Shown here piece after piece: positions 7,252 to 15,259 of a stretch of DNA of 64,000 bases (the stretch's first letter is position 1; every line of letters begins with the position of its first letter). The stretch is taken from positions 62,001 to 126,000 of IMG/VR virus record IMGVR_UViG_3300036791_001907. One strand, given 5' to 3'. This DNA is from a virus. The position numbers were made by a program, and so were the translations under genes. Below the pieces are notes generated by a model, which saw nothing but the letters and a program-made list of their open reading frames with translations, did no database searches and was not told the DNA's origin.

Positions 7252-9971
7252 AGCTTCCCTCCTTGAATGCGTTTCTGCCCTGGACGAGCGTCCTGCCGGT
7301 ACTCGGCGTGGAGGTCCACGGCGCGGCATTACCGGCCACGGTGCGCTGCCCATTGTGCCAGCGCCAGGCGCTTGGAGTCTACAAGGACCCTTCACGCCGT
7401 GGCGAGTGGTACCATTGTAGCGGTTGCAGCTTCGCGGGCGATGGGGTCGAGCTGACGGCGGCCGTCGGCACGATCTCGATCGGCAGCGCGATCCTCAAGC
7501 TGGCCGCGCGCGGATTGCCCATCCCACCCATCTTGCTGGAGCCTGAGCGGCTCGACGTCTACACCAAGCGGGTCGACGCCCAGCGGCAGGCACAGGTCTT
7601 CTGGGACGCCGCCCGCGCCTCGACGGCCGATACCGGCAACACCGGCCCGGCGCAGCGCAAGCTGGGCATTGCCCCCGGCGCCATGCATGCCCCGGAATGG
7701 CCGCGGCGGGGCGGCCGGTTCGTGGGCCATTGCCGCGTCCCCGAGATCGAGGCGCTGCTGCGGTCCTACGTGCTGAACTACCGGCGCAAGCAGGGCAAGC
7801 ACAACATTGGCGGCGTGGGTTGGAATCCCCTGTTCGTCGGTCCCGGCTGGCGCGATCTTCTGGTCATCGCCTATCAGGACGTGCTCGGCCGGATCTCGGG
7901 CTTCCTGCTGATCGGCCGCGAGGCGCGCTGGCCCGAGGACTTCGTCTTCGCTCCCGCCCGGCACCGCAGGGATGGCCGGGTGTGGACTACCGGCGTGACG
8001 ATGCTCGAGACGGCGCTGCCCCTGCATCGCGAGTTCGCCGACACGATCTTCGTGATCGATGATCCGGTGCTGGCCGTGCGGCTTCAGCTCCGCCATCTGG
8101 CGGCCTCGGATACGCCGCTGCCCGTGGCGGGCGCCTGGGGCAGGCCGGAGGCCAAGTCGATCTGGCCCTGCCTGCCGCGGCGGAACCTGGTCCACTGGTC
8201 GCCCGAGCCCGATGGCCGGCTGATCGCCCGCGCCCGGGCATCGGGCGGGCGGGTCGCCCTGACTCCGGCCGGGACGGCCGTTAGCGGGCACCTGGAGCGA
8301 TCCAGGCCGATCCAGGCCTTGCGGGGCATGCTGACCGCCGCGCGGCCCTGGGACGCGGCCCTGGAGGCCCTCCTGGCCAGGCTGGCGCCCGCCAAGGCCG
8401 AGGAGCTGGTGCTGGGACTGAAGCTCCAGCCCGATGAGACGGCGGGCTTCCTGCGGACCTGCGCCGACGATACCCGGGCGCGGCTGTCGGCCTTGCTCGC
8501 GGACGCGGGCAAGCCCCGGGGGGTGACCATCAGCGGCAAGACGGTCGTCGAGTCCGGCGGCGCCTGGCGGGTCGCCAAGAGTGGTGAGCTTGTCTGTGAC
8601 GCCGTCCTGAGGATCGCCCAGGTGATCCGCGCGGCCAACGGGGGCGTCTCCTACCGGGGCTCGATCGAGTACCGCGGCCAGTCACTCCCCTTCTGGGCTC
8701 CCGACACCGAGATCGAGAAGGATCCCCTGCGCTGGCTCCGGACCAAGGTGGGCCAGGCCGGACTGGGCGAGGTTCTCATTGGCAGTATTTACTGGTCCAA
8801 GCACCTGCTCACGATCGCCCAGCAGCTGGAACCGCCGCGGTCGGTTCGCGGTCTCGACGCTGTGGGCTGGGATGACGACCGCAACGCGTTTGCCCTGCCC
8901 CGGTTCCTGCTCCGCGGCAATGGCGACGTCGCAGTCCCGGACTATGTCGTGCCACCGGAGGCCGTATTGCCCGCCGCCGGCCTGGCGCCGCCCGAGGGGC
9001 TGGCGCCCGGCGCGCGGGTGGCCCTGGCCTGGGGCGACGAGGCCAACGAGCTGTTCTGGGCGGTGGCGACCTGCCTGCTCACCGATATTCTGGCGCCGGC
9101 CTTGGGGCTACAGCGGACGTCGACCGCCCTGGTCGGCGTGGGCGCCATCGCGGCGGGCCAGGCAACGGCGCGCGCCTTCGGCTGCCTGGAGGTACCCGTG
9201 GGCTATGACTCTGCGCAGCAGGTCGCCGCCGAGACCCGGCGGTTGCTGGGCGCTGGGCACCGCTGGCCGCTCCTGGCCCGCCGCCGCGACAACGAGACCA
9301 CCCGAACGATCCATGTCAAGAGTCTGAGCATGCTGCCGCCAGGGATGATCGCTGCGGTCGGCCAGTGGCCGGCTGCGGTGCTGTCGCTCTCCGGCGGCTG
9401 GCACGTGGTCACCTGCGACCACACCGTGAACACGGAGCGGATCCGCGAGCACGGCGCCGCGATCCTGACGAACTATCTCAAGGATCTCTGCGCGCGGCGG
9501 CTGAGCCTGGAGCCCGAGGGCAACCTGCTCGATGCGGTTCACGCCGACCTGGTCGCCTGGTACGGGCGGGCGCAGGCCACGCCGCGGCCGGTCGAACGGG
9601 CCCGCCAGCATCTCAGTGCCGATGATCCGGCGGCGCGCGGCGATCGGTTCGGCCGGATGGTGGCCCGGCTGATCGCCGCCGGCGATCTGCATCTGACCAC
9701 GCCGACCGCCAATGCCCAGCACGCCATCATTCTGCTCGGCAATGACCAGGTCCATATTCCCAAGTGGGAGTTCATCGAAGGCGTCGCGAAGAAGCGCACG
9801 CCTGTGCTGGACGTTGACGCGCTCTCCGCGCAGCTACGCACTTCGCAGGTTCTGCTCGCGGAGCGGGACCAGGACTACGTGGCCGGCTGGATCGTCTCGG
9901 AGCGCTGGCTGCGCCAGCGCATGGACGACCTCCGGCGTGAGGATCAACCCGGCGTCAGTCTTGTCAAGTAG
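7245..9971 (+). CDS. Zinc-ribbon primase/helicase-like protein (DUF927-like)
   Basis: About 908 residues if GTG 7245 is used; TTG 7263 is an alternative start. The N-terminus carries a DnaG-type zinc ribbon: CPLC near residue 34 and CSGCSFAGD near residue 57, as in CHC2 primase fingers. A TOPRIM-like strand may follow (DTIFVIDDPVLAVRL). The C-terminal half (RGLDAVGWDDDRNAFALPRFL, then VPDYVVPPEA) resembles DUF927 helicase-type proteins of phages and plasmids, but the place where a P-loop would sit (GVGAIAAGQATARA) lacks GK(S/T), so ATPase activity is doubtful. Inference: a primase-related replication accessory, distinct from the TOPRIM primase at 52065. Confidence 0.7.
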   Translation: MAQLPSLNAFLPWTSVLPVLGVEVHGAALPATVRCPLCQRQALGVYKDPSRRGEWYHCSGCSFAGDGVELTAAVGTISIGSAILKLAARGLPIPPILLEPERLDVYTKRVDAQRQAQVFWDAARASTADTGNTGPAQRKLGIAPGAMHAPEWPRRGGRFVGHCRVPEIEALLRSYVLNYRRKQGKHNIGGVGWNPLFVGPGWRDLLVIAYQDVLGRISGFLLIGREARWPEDFVFAPARHRRDGRVWTTGVTMLETALPLHREFADTIFVIDDPVLAVRLQLRHLAASDTPLPVAGAWGRPEAKSIWPCLPRRNLVHWSPEPDGRLIARARASGGRVALTPAGTAVSGHLERSRPIQALRGMLTAARPWDAALEALLARLAPAKAEELVLGLKLQPDETAGFLRTCADDTRARLSALLADAGKPRGVTISGKTVVESGGAWRVAKSGELVCDAVLRIAQVIRAANGGVSYRGSIEYRGQSLPFWAPDTEIEKDPLRWLRTKVGQAGLGEVLIGSIYWSKHLLTIAQQLEPPRSVRGLDAVGWDDDRNAFALPRFLLRGNGDVAVPDYVVPPEAVLPAAGLAPPEGLAPGARVALAWGDEANELFWAVATCLLTDILAPALGLQRTSTALVGVGAIAAGQATARAFGCLEVPVGYDSAQQVAAETRRLLGAGHRWPLLARRRDNETTRTIHVKSLSMLPPGMIAAVGQWPAAVLSLSGGWHVVTCDHTVNTERIREHGAAILTNYLKDLCARRLSLEPEGNLLDAVHADLVAWYGRAQATPRPVERARQHLSADDPAARGDRFGRMVARLIAAGDLHLTTPTANAQHAIILLGNDQVHIPKWEFIEGVAKKRTPVLDVDALSAQLRTSQVLLAERDQDYVAGWIVSERWLRQRMDDLRREDQPGVSLVK

Positions 9972-9982
9972 GAGGTTCCCTG

Positions 9983-10219
9983 ATGGCTGTCAGTGCACGT
10001 ACCACCAAGTTCACCGGCCCCCGCGCCGCGTCCGCCGACGATGACGACTACGACGATGGCAACATCGACATCGACGGCGACGAGGACGACCTCGATCTTG
10101 AGGATGCGGATGATGATCTTGACGACGAGGACGACGACAGCCTCGATGACGAGGACGAAGACGACGGCGACGATGACGTTGCCGATCCCGCCGAGGACCC
10201 CGCCGAGGAAGTGGTCTAG
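9983..10219 (+). CDS. Asp-rich acidic protein
   Basis: 78 residues from the ATG at 9983 with AGGAGG upstream. After a basic N-terminus (ARTTKFTGPRAA) almost every residue from about 20 onward is Asp or Glu. Such proteins can act as DNA mimics or chaperones; the sequence itself shows only composition. A copy of the 17-bp palindrome follows its stop codon directly. Confidence 0.65.
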   Translation: MAVSARTTKFTGPRAASADDDDYDDGNIDIDGDEDDLDLEDADDDLDDEDDDSLDDEDEDDGDDDVADPAEDPAEEVV

Positions 10220-10220
10220 G

Positions 10221-10237
10221 CGTTACGCAGCATAACG
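10221..10237. promoter_or_regulatory. 17-bp palindrome, site 1 (one mismatch)
   Basis: CGTTACGCAGCATAACG, one base away from the perfect dyad CGTTACGC-A-GCGTAACG. It begins 1 nt after the TAG of the acidic-protein gene and is followed 4 nt later by GGAGG and then an ATG at 10254. The downstream frame is only six codons (10254-10274), so the regulated gene may have been lost here. Confidence 0.7.
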
Positions 10238-10307
10238 AACTGGAGGCGAACCCATGTCGTGCAGACTCCGCTGACAGCACCTTGGCATCGGACTGCGTGA
10301 CATGATA

Positions 10308-10354
10308 GCTATCCGGGGGCGGTCTGCTGATCACAGGCCTTCCCCCCGGATAGC
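10308..10354. terminator. Large hairpin between convergent genes
   Basis: GCTATCCGGGGG (10308-10319) pairs perfectly with CCCCCGGATAGC (10343-10354), and the inside pairs again (GGTCTG with CAGGCC). It lies between the plus-strand acidic-protein gene and the minus-strand terminase stop, the right place for a bidirectional terminator. There is no clear T-run. Confidence 0.75.
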
Positions 10355-10395
10355 GCAACCCAATTCTGCCCGCGCGCTGGCTGTTGGCGCGGCCG

Positions 10396-12321
10396 TTATG
10401 GCGTGCTGAAGTAGCCGCGCTCGGCGCGCGCATCCTCGTCGGTCCAGCCGATCTCGGCGTTGCCGGCGGCGCGCACCTGCTCCGGCGTGAGCCGGTAGCC
10501 GGCGCCGGCGGCGAAGTTGGGCCAGGCGTCGTTGGCGTGCCAGAGGGTGGCGCAGCCCAGGTTCACGGCCTGGGCGAAGTCGTCGGTGAAGCCGGTGGCG
10601 CGCTTGATCAGGTAGATGTCACCTGCATGGGTGCCCGGTCGCTTCTCGTCGACTAAGGCCAGGAAGTCCTCGATCAGGCCCGCCACGCCGTCGTACTTGA
10701 AGAACCGGATCAGCTTCAGCTTGATCGACGAGGTCACGTAGATCAGGCTGCGGGTCTTGTCCAGCGAGTGCCGCGTCCGCTGGTGCTGGGGCGTGGCCGG
10801 GTGAAAGGTCATCAGCGAGTGCGTCGCCGACCGGACATACTGAATGGGCATGATCCGGGAGATCGGCACGCCGGCCTGGGTCAGGAATGTCTCCCTGAGA
10901 ATTCCCGCCCCGGTGTAGTCATGCGCAACGAGGTCGGGCTGGAACAGCTGGAAGTAGTGGAAGATCTCCTCGGCCTCATGAATGTGTTCGTGTGGGTTCA
11001 GAAGGCGGCGGCCCCAGAGCACGTCGATCCGGCCGTCGGTGCGCAGTCCGAGCAGGGCCACCACCGTGAACGACACGCCATCTTCACCGCCGCCGCCCCA
11101 GTCGATCCCCAGCACGGTCATCCGGTAGTTGCGCAGCCGCGCCATGACTTCCGGCCGCGGGTCCAGGGGGCGGTTCTCCCAGGGCAGCTCGGCCGCTTCC
11201 TGGAGGTCGGGCAAGGTGACCAGCTGGTTGCCCGTGGCCGACGACTCTCCCAGAACTTCATTGATAAACACATGCGGCGCCGTGTTGGCGGCGCCGTCGC
11301 GCTTCAGGAGCAGCTCGGCCCACTTCTTGCGCACCGCATAGTGCAGGGGCATGATCGGCTGGGGCACGTGCAGCCCCAGCCGCTCCCACCGCCGCTCCGG
11401 GTGGCGGTGCACCCAGCGGCCGTAGCGGGGATTGATCGGCTTCCGGCAGCGATGGCAGATGGTCCCCGGGCTGGCCTCGGAGATGTCGTCGTGCAGCGGA
11501 CCGAGCATTGCCTCCAGGTGGAACTCGAGGCTGGCGATGTTCCAGGCGCCGCAGCTGAAGCAGGGGGTGAACCACTCACCCCGGCTCGACCGCATCCATT
11601 CCCCGTGAATAAAGTTGTCCAGCGTCTTGGGGGTGCCGGTGACCTGGGTGATCCCGTACTCCTTCGAGGCCGACATGGTTTCCCGGATGATCGGGATATG
11701 ATCGGGGTCCATGTCCTGCGCTTCGTCGATCCCCACCTTCCCGGCCGGAATGCCGCGGACGCGGTCGACGTCCAGCAGTGCGAATGAGAAGAACATCCGG
11801 CTGCCGTTGTGGAACGTGCGCAGGAGCACGTTGCCGGTGGTCTCGGTGGAGACCCAGAGGTCACGGACCGGCGACTGCTTGATGAAGGCGCCTACATATT
11901 CCGTGGAGAACCGGCGGATCTGCTCGTAGCGGGGGGTCACAAACAGGGTCGAGAAGTGGGGGATCGCATTGGCCAGGGCCACGCCGTGGCTGGCCATCGA
12001 CGTCGACTTCGAGACCTGCCGCCCGGTGATCATCACCACATTGGTGGGCATCCGCACCCGGAAGAGCGGACTGAACGGGAAGTAGTCGTGGAGGCTGTAG
12101 GGCTTACCGTTCAGGTTGAACAGCAGCGGCAGGAGCGGCTCGAGCGTCTGGACCGAGCCCAGTTCGCAGAGCTTGCGGACCGAGATGATCCGGTCGACGT
12201 CCGAGATCGCGCGGCCTTCCTGCTCGGCCCGTTCCAGGTCGGCCAGGATCGCGCCGGTCTCCTTGAGCCGGCGCTCGGCGAGCAACTGATCCTTGCCTGG
12301 TGTCTTGAGCGCAACGGACAT
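10396..12321 (-). CDS. Terminase large subunit
   Basis: 641 residues from an ATG at 12321 preceded by GGAGG on the minus strand; the longer frame to 12360 crosses the promoter region. It is the packaging motor that translocates and cuts phage DNA. The ATPase has a P-loop variant TGRQVSKST near residue 100 and Walker B VGIDEAQDM near 200. A zinc ribbon follows (CFSCG and CHRC), as in GpA-like terminases. The nuclease domain starts at VLGIDWGGGGEDG with a second acidic site in LVAHDYTGAG. It ends against the hairpin at 10308-10354. This is the best single indicator that the window is phage DNA. Confidence 0.9.
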   Translation of the reverse strand: MSVALKTPGKDQLLAERRLKETGAILADLERAEQEGRAISDVDRIISVRKLCELGSVQTLEPLLPLLFNLNGKPYSLHDYFPFSPLFRVRMPTNVVMITGRQVSKSTSMASHGVALANAIPHFSTLFVTPRYEQIRRFSTEYVGAFIKQSPVRDLWVSTETTGNVLLRTFHNGSRMFFSFALLDVDRVRGIPAGKVGIDEAQDMDPDHIPIIRETMSASKEYGITQVTGTPKTLDNFIHGEWMRSSRGEWFTPCFSCGAWNIASLEFHLEAMLGPLHDDISEASPGTICHRCRKPINPRYGRWVHRHPERRWERLGLHVPQPIMPLHYAVRKKWAELLLKRDGAANTAPHVFINEVLGESSATGNQLVTLPDLQEAAELPWENRPLDPRPEVMARLRNYRMTVLGIDWGGGGEDGVSFTVVALLGLRTDGRIDVLWGRRLLNPHEHIHEAEEIFHYFQLFQPDLVAHDYTGAGILRETFLTQAGVPISRIMPIQYVRSATHSLMTFHPATPQHQRTRHSLDKTRSLIYVTSSIKLKLIRFFKYDGVAGLIEDFLALVDEKRPGTHAGDIYLIKRATGFTDDFAQAVNLGCATLWHANDAWPNFAAGAGYRLTPEQVRAAGNAEIGWTDEDARAERGYFSTP

Positions 12322-12367
12322 CGTGTTCCTCCATGAACGGCGCTGTGCGCCCGGAGCCACGGGTCCG

Positions 12368-12397
12368 ATCCTACAATGGCGTGTGTGGCCAATACAA
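12368..12397 (-). promoter_or_regulatory. Candidate promoter for the terminase gene
   Basis: On the minus strand TTGTAT (12397-12392), 18 nt, then TAGGAT (12373-12368), about 47 nt upstream of the terminase ATG. The -10 TAGGAT recurs in front of two other genes in this window (15899 and 58052). Confidence 0.45.
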
Positions 12398-12424
12398 TGT
12401 CAGCAACCAACTTAGGAGCGATCC

Positions 12425-12979
12425 ATGGAGCGACCCACACTCAAACGCGGCCTCGATCCGGCCGTCGTACTCTGGAACCCCAAGTACGTCCATAACCTGG
12501 CCGGCGCCATCCGGGCGGCCTCATGCTTCGGCGTTCCCCAGGTCTGGTGGACCGGCCGCCGGCTCGATGATGCGCTGTACTCGGTCGACCGGCTCCCCCG
12601 CGAGGAGCGGATGAAGGGTTATCGCGACGTCGCCTGGGGTCATACCTTCAGGCCGCTTGATCACTTCGACCGGGTAACCCCGGTGGCCGTGGAGAAGCGG
12701 GACCGGGCCGAATGTCTTACCGACTTCATCCACCCCGAGCGGGCCGTGTATCTTTTTGGCCCTGAGGACGGCTCGCTCCCCAAGGGACTGCTCCATGCCT
12801 GTCACCGCTTCGTCTGGATCCCCAGCGAGCAGTGCCTGAACCTGGCGGCCGCGGTCAATGTCGTCCTCTGTCACCGCCGGATCAGCCGCCAGCTTGCGGG
12901 TCTGGAGCCGCGGATCACCCTGGCCGAGACCCGCGGCTACGCCTCCACCATTGATGTCGCTGGCTGGGACGGCCGCTAG
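12425..12979 (+). CDS. SPOUT-class (TrmH/SpoU family) RNA methyltransferase
   Basis: 184 residues. The three SPOUT motifs are in order: motif 1 NLAGAIRAASCFGV near residue 23, motif 2 YLFGPEDGSLPKGLL near residue 115, motif 3 WIPSEQCLNLAAAVNVVL near residue 140. The family uses S-adenosylmethionine bound in a trefoil knot to 2'-O-methylate tRNA or rRNA. There is no extra RNA-binding domain, so it resembles the short TrmH/TrmL type. Motif 3 has CLNLAAA where SLNVSxA is usual. Divergent from the terminase, with both promoters in the intergenic gap. In a phage it probably modifies host or phage tRNA. Confidence 0.85.
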   Translation: MERPTLKRGLDPAVVLWNPKYVHNLAGAIRAASCFGVPQVWWTGRRLDDALYSVDRLPREERMKGYRDVAWGHTFRPLDHFDRVTPVAVEKRDRAECLTDFIHPERAVYLFGPEDGSLPKGLLHACHRFVWIPSEQCLNLAAAVNVVLCHRRISRQLAGLEPRITLAETRGYASTIDVAGWDGR

Positions 12980-13011
12980 GCCGCCACCAAACCTGCGGGA
13001 GGATAGACGCA

Positions 13012-13263
13012 ATGAAAACGGATCGACGGATGCTCCGCGGCGTGATCGAACGGGTCCGCGCCGCCGTGCCGAATGTGACCCGTGAGCGCCTGGCCGACAA
13101 GTTGCAGGAGCACTTCGATGCTGCCACCATTGCGGTCGAGCTGGACCTGGCCTTCGGCCCGCCCTGCGGACGGAAAGGGTGAGATCGCCTGTATGGCCAG
13201 CTGGCCGCCGGCGGTCTGCCGGGTTACATCGAATATCTCGAGGCAATTCGCCGGAGGACATGA
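13012..13263 (+). pseudogene. Small gene interrupted by an in-frame TGA (13180-13182)
   Basis: An ATG at 13012 after GGGAGGATAG opens 56 codons (MKTDRRMLRGVIERVRA...) to a TGA at 13180-13182. The same frame then continues with protein-like text (DRLYGQLAAGGLPGYIEYLE) to a TGA at 13261-13263 that overlaps the next ATG as TGATG, the coupling used elsewhere in this window. The natural end of the gene therefore seems to be 13263. Either the internal TGA is a nonsense mutation or it is read through. A similar in-frame TGA occurs two genes downstream. Function unknown. Confidence 0.55.
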
Positions 13264-13466
13264 TGGCCAAGCCGAGGACCTACAAGGTCGCCGTCTACTG
13301 GCGCGACGACGAGCGGATCTGGCACCACCACGGCACCTGGGAGGGTGAGGCGAACAGTCCGGCCGACGCCAGGACGCGGGCGCTCAATGCGCTCGAGGAC
13401 GAGCGCATCGAAAGCTGGAAGGCCGAGATCATCGGCAGCAAACCAACCGGGAGTCCCAAGTCATGA
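13263..13466 (+). CDS. Small hypothetical protein
   Basis: 67 residues. GGAGG at 13253-13257 favours the ATG at 13263 over the one at 13260. The content (TYKVAVYWRDDERIWHHHGTWEGEAN, split here only by description) suggests a short beta-rich fold followed by a helix. The stop overlaps the next start as ATGA. No family recognised. Confidence 0.65.
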   Translation: MAKPRTYKVAVYWRDDERIWHHHGTWEGEANSPADARTRALNALEDERIESWKAEIIGSKPTGSPKS

Positions 13467-13803
13467 GTGAGGACAACATGGTCATCTTTGATCAGCGCAC
13501 CGGTACCGTGGTGGCCGATCCCCTGTGGGCCCCTTCGGTCCATGCCGGTCGTATTCTCCCCGACGGCCGCTGTCTACGGCTCATGGCGATGACCTACGGC
13601 AAGGTCCGGCTGACCCTCTCGGCGTCGCTGGACGCGTACGACTATCTCGACGGCTGGTGATACGACGGCATTCCCGCCGCGGTCGCGGCGCTCAACACCT
13701 GGGATCCGGCTGTGGATCCCGAGCCTTCAGGCTGGTACCGCAACCCCCTCTCGGGCCGCCGTCGGCCCGACGGCGACGCGTCCCGGGAATACGTGTGCTA
13801 CTA
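13463..13803 (+). pseudogene. Small conserved-type gene interrupted by an in-frame TGA (13658-13660)
   Basis: The ATG at 13463 overlaps the previous stop. After 65 codons ending in DYLDGW a TGA occurs, and the same frame goes on as YDGIPAAVAALNTWDP, then SGWYRNPLSGRRRPDGD, then SREYVCY and a TAG at 13801-13803. The segment after the TGA resembles a small conserved protein family with the ending GRRRPDGDxxxEYV, so the full frame is the real gene. In relatives I recall a Cys at this place (GWCY), and TGC or TGT to TGA is one base change. Either a nonsense mutation or UGA recoding. Confidence 0.6.
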
Positions 13804-13840
13804 GGTGTCAGACATCGAAACCGAACCCGCGAGGTCAGCA

Positions 13841-14269
13841 ATGTCCAATACCGTGCGCACGACCATTTCGGTCCCACGGGCGCTCAAGGCACGGATGGAT
13901 GCCTATGAGCCGCCCATCAACTGGTCGGCGGTCGCCTGCCGCGCCTTCGAGGCGATCATCGGCATCGATGGTCCGCCCGGTTCCGATGCCGACATGACGA
14001 TCATCGAGCCGCATCCAGACGGCCATGGGGTTCGCCTGCTCGACCACGAGGATACGACTGAACTCCGGCGCAACATCGACGCTGGCCGGATCGTGGCGAT
14101 CTATGCCGGTGCCGTGGGCGACAACGTAGCTTTCGTACTCTGCACCAGTGCCGCATCGCTGCGCCAGTTCTTCGATGCTGCCATTGAAGCCGATTGCACT
14201 TACACGATCGAGGGTTGGAGCCGCGAGCCGTTGACTCTGAAGCCAGGCCAGCCCCACAATGACGCCTGA
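13841..14269 (+). CDS. Ribbon-helix-helix (CopG/Arc-type) DNA-binding protein
   Basis: 142 residues from the ATG at 13841 (GAGG at 13831-13834); an upstream GTG at 13805 is possible but less well placed. The N-terminus RTTISVPRALKARMDAYE, then NWSAVACRAFEAII, is a typical ribbon-helix-helix: a short beta-strand that enters the major groove, then two helices. The C-terminal 90 residues (LDHEDTTELRRNIDAG, VAFVLCTSAASLRQFF) form a separate domain. Such proteins bind short palindromes as dimers, which makes it one candidate ligand for the 17-bp dyad found at four places here; this is inference only. Confidence 0.75.
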   Translation: MSNTVRTTISVPRALKARMDAYEPPINWSAVACRAFEAIIGIDGPPGSDADMTIIEPHPDGHGVRLLDHEDTTELRRNIDAGRIVAIYAGAVGDNVAFVLCTSAASLRQFFDAAIEADCTYTIEGWSREPLTLKPGQPHNDA

Positions 14270-14284
14270 CCGCGGAGACTGATC

Positions 14285-14524
14285 ATGGGATACCCCACAA
14301 CGCGATCGGCAGCGCTGTACCTTGAACGGGTGGGGATCTTCCCCACCCTGAGGCAGCCGGTGCCGTCGGCCTCGCCGGACTTGAACCCGATCCATTCCTA
14401 CCCGCTCGTGCCGCCGCCCCATCCCTGGCCGTTCCTGATCCAGTACATCAATGGGTGTCCAGCGCCTGATCGTGGCCAGAGCGATATCTGGCCGTGGGGC
14501 GAGGCCGGCGAGCTGCCGCCATGA
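14285..14524 (+). CDS. Small Pro-rich hypothetical protein
   Basis: 79 residues (MGYPTTRSAALYLERVGIF...), ending in a TGA that overlaps the next ATG at 14521. The ribosome binding site is GGAGA. An 8-bp hairpin (GGGTGGGG 14328-14335 with CCCCACCC 14341-14348) sits near its 5' end and could instead be a terminator for the preceding gene, so coding status is uncertain. Confidence 0.45.
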   Translation: MGYPTTRSAALYLERVGIFPTLRQPVPSASPDLNPIHSYPLVPPPHPWPFLIQYINGCPAPDRGQSDIWPWGEAGELPP

Positions 14525-14898
14525 CCGGATCCGACCTGTTGCTCAACGTCGTGCTGCTCCCGCTGGCCACCGGAGCGGTCGTGGACATCTGGCTCAACGG
14601 CGCGCTCTTCGCCGGCTGGCGGGCCCGGATCGAGGCCCGGGAAAACAGGCTCTCCGAGTTCCTGGGCTGTAGCCTCTGCCTGAACTATCAGGTGCCCATC
14701 TGGCTCACGCTGGGCTGCTGGGCGCTGCCCATGTACGTCCCCCACTGGGCGGCGCTGGTTCTCCGTGGCATCCTGATCGCACTGGCCACAGGCCGGCTGG
14801 CGTGGCTGATCAACGCCTGGCTCGGCCCCGACTACGGCTACGACCGGGAGAGTCACGACCATGACGACGACGACGACGACGACGAAAAAGACGCTTGA
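14521..14898 (+). CDS. Membrane protein with CxxC motif and poly-Asp tail
   Basis: 125 residues. An N-terminal hydrophobic helix (LLLNVVLLPLATGAVVDIWL), a CSLC motif near residue 52, and two further hydrophobic stretches (VPIWLTLGCWALPM, AALVLRGILIALATG) give about three membrane segments; the layout is like DUF1360-type phage and bacterial membrane proteins. The C-terminus is a run of seven Asp encoded by GAC repeats that, in another frame, form the Thr-rich start of the next gene. Confidence 0.7.
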   Translation: MTGSDLLLNVVLLPLATGAVVDIWLNGALFAGWRARIEARENRLSEFLGCSLCLNYQVPIWLTLGCWALPMYVPHWAALVLRGILIALATGRLAWLINAWLGPDYGYDRESHDHDDDDDDDEKDA

Positions 14899-15259
14899 CA
14901 TCGCGATCCGCGAGCGCGTCGAGGCCGAGGCCCGGGCGATCATGGCCGATCACCCCGAGGTCGAGGCCATCGGCGTGATGTTCCTGTCCAAGTACTTAAC
15001 CGGCATCCTGTCGGCCATGATCGTCAACGCCGACGGCAAGCCGCTCCGGCCCGATCAGAACGTGCGGCTCTTTGAAGTCTGGGTGCGGGTCGGGATGCAG
15101 CTGATGGCCAACAGCCAGCGCGACGTCCAGTTCCTCGACCAGATGCTCGCCGACTATGCCAGGAGGTTTGTCGATGCCAAGACGGCGGCGGAAGCGGGCC
15201 AGCAGCAACGGGCAGGACCGCCTGGAGCTGATGGACAGCATCGAGACGCTGAGCCTTGA
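14861..15259 (+). CDS. Hypothetical protein with Thr-repeat start
   Basis: 132 residues from the ATG at 14861, overlapping the previous gene by 38 bp. The first residues are MTTTTTTTKK from a (GAC)n tract read in a shifted frame. The body is helical (RERVEAEARAIMADHPEVEA, MFLSKYLTGILSAMIV) and acidic, with a VRVGMQLMANSQRDVQFLDQ helix. It also overlaps the following gene. No family recognised. Confidence 0.65.
   Translation: MTTTTTTTKKTLDIAIRERVEAEARAIMADHPEVEAIGVMFLSKYLTGILSAMIVNADGKPLRPDQNVRLFEVWVRVGMQLMANSQRDVQFLDQMLADYARRFVDAKTAAEAGQQQRAGPPGADGQHRDAEP

Noticed and set aside
10396-12321. Capsid, portal and tail genes near the terminase
   Set aside because: None of the neighbouring products shows recognisable virion features; the structural module must lie outside this window.
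14377-14393. T-loop-like GGTTCAAGTCC on the minus strand, suggesting a tRNA
   Set aside because: The T-stem does not pair beyond two bases and no anticodon arm or acceptor stem is found at the expected distance.
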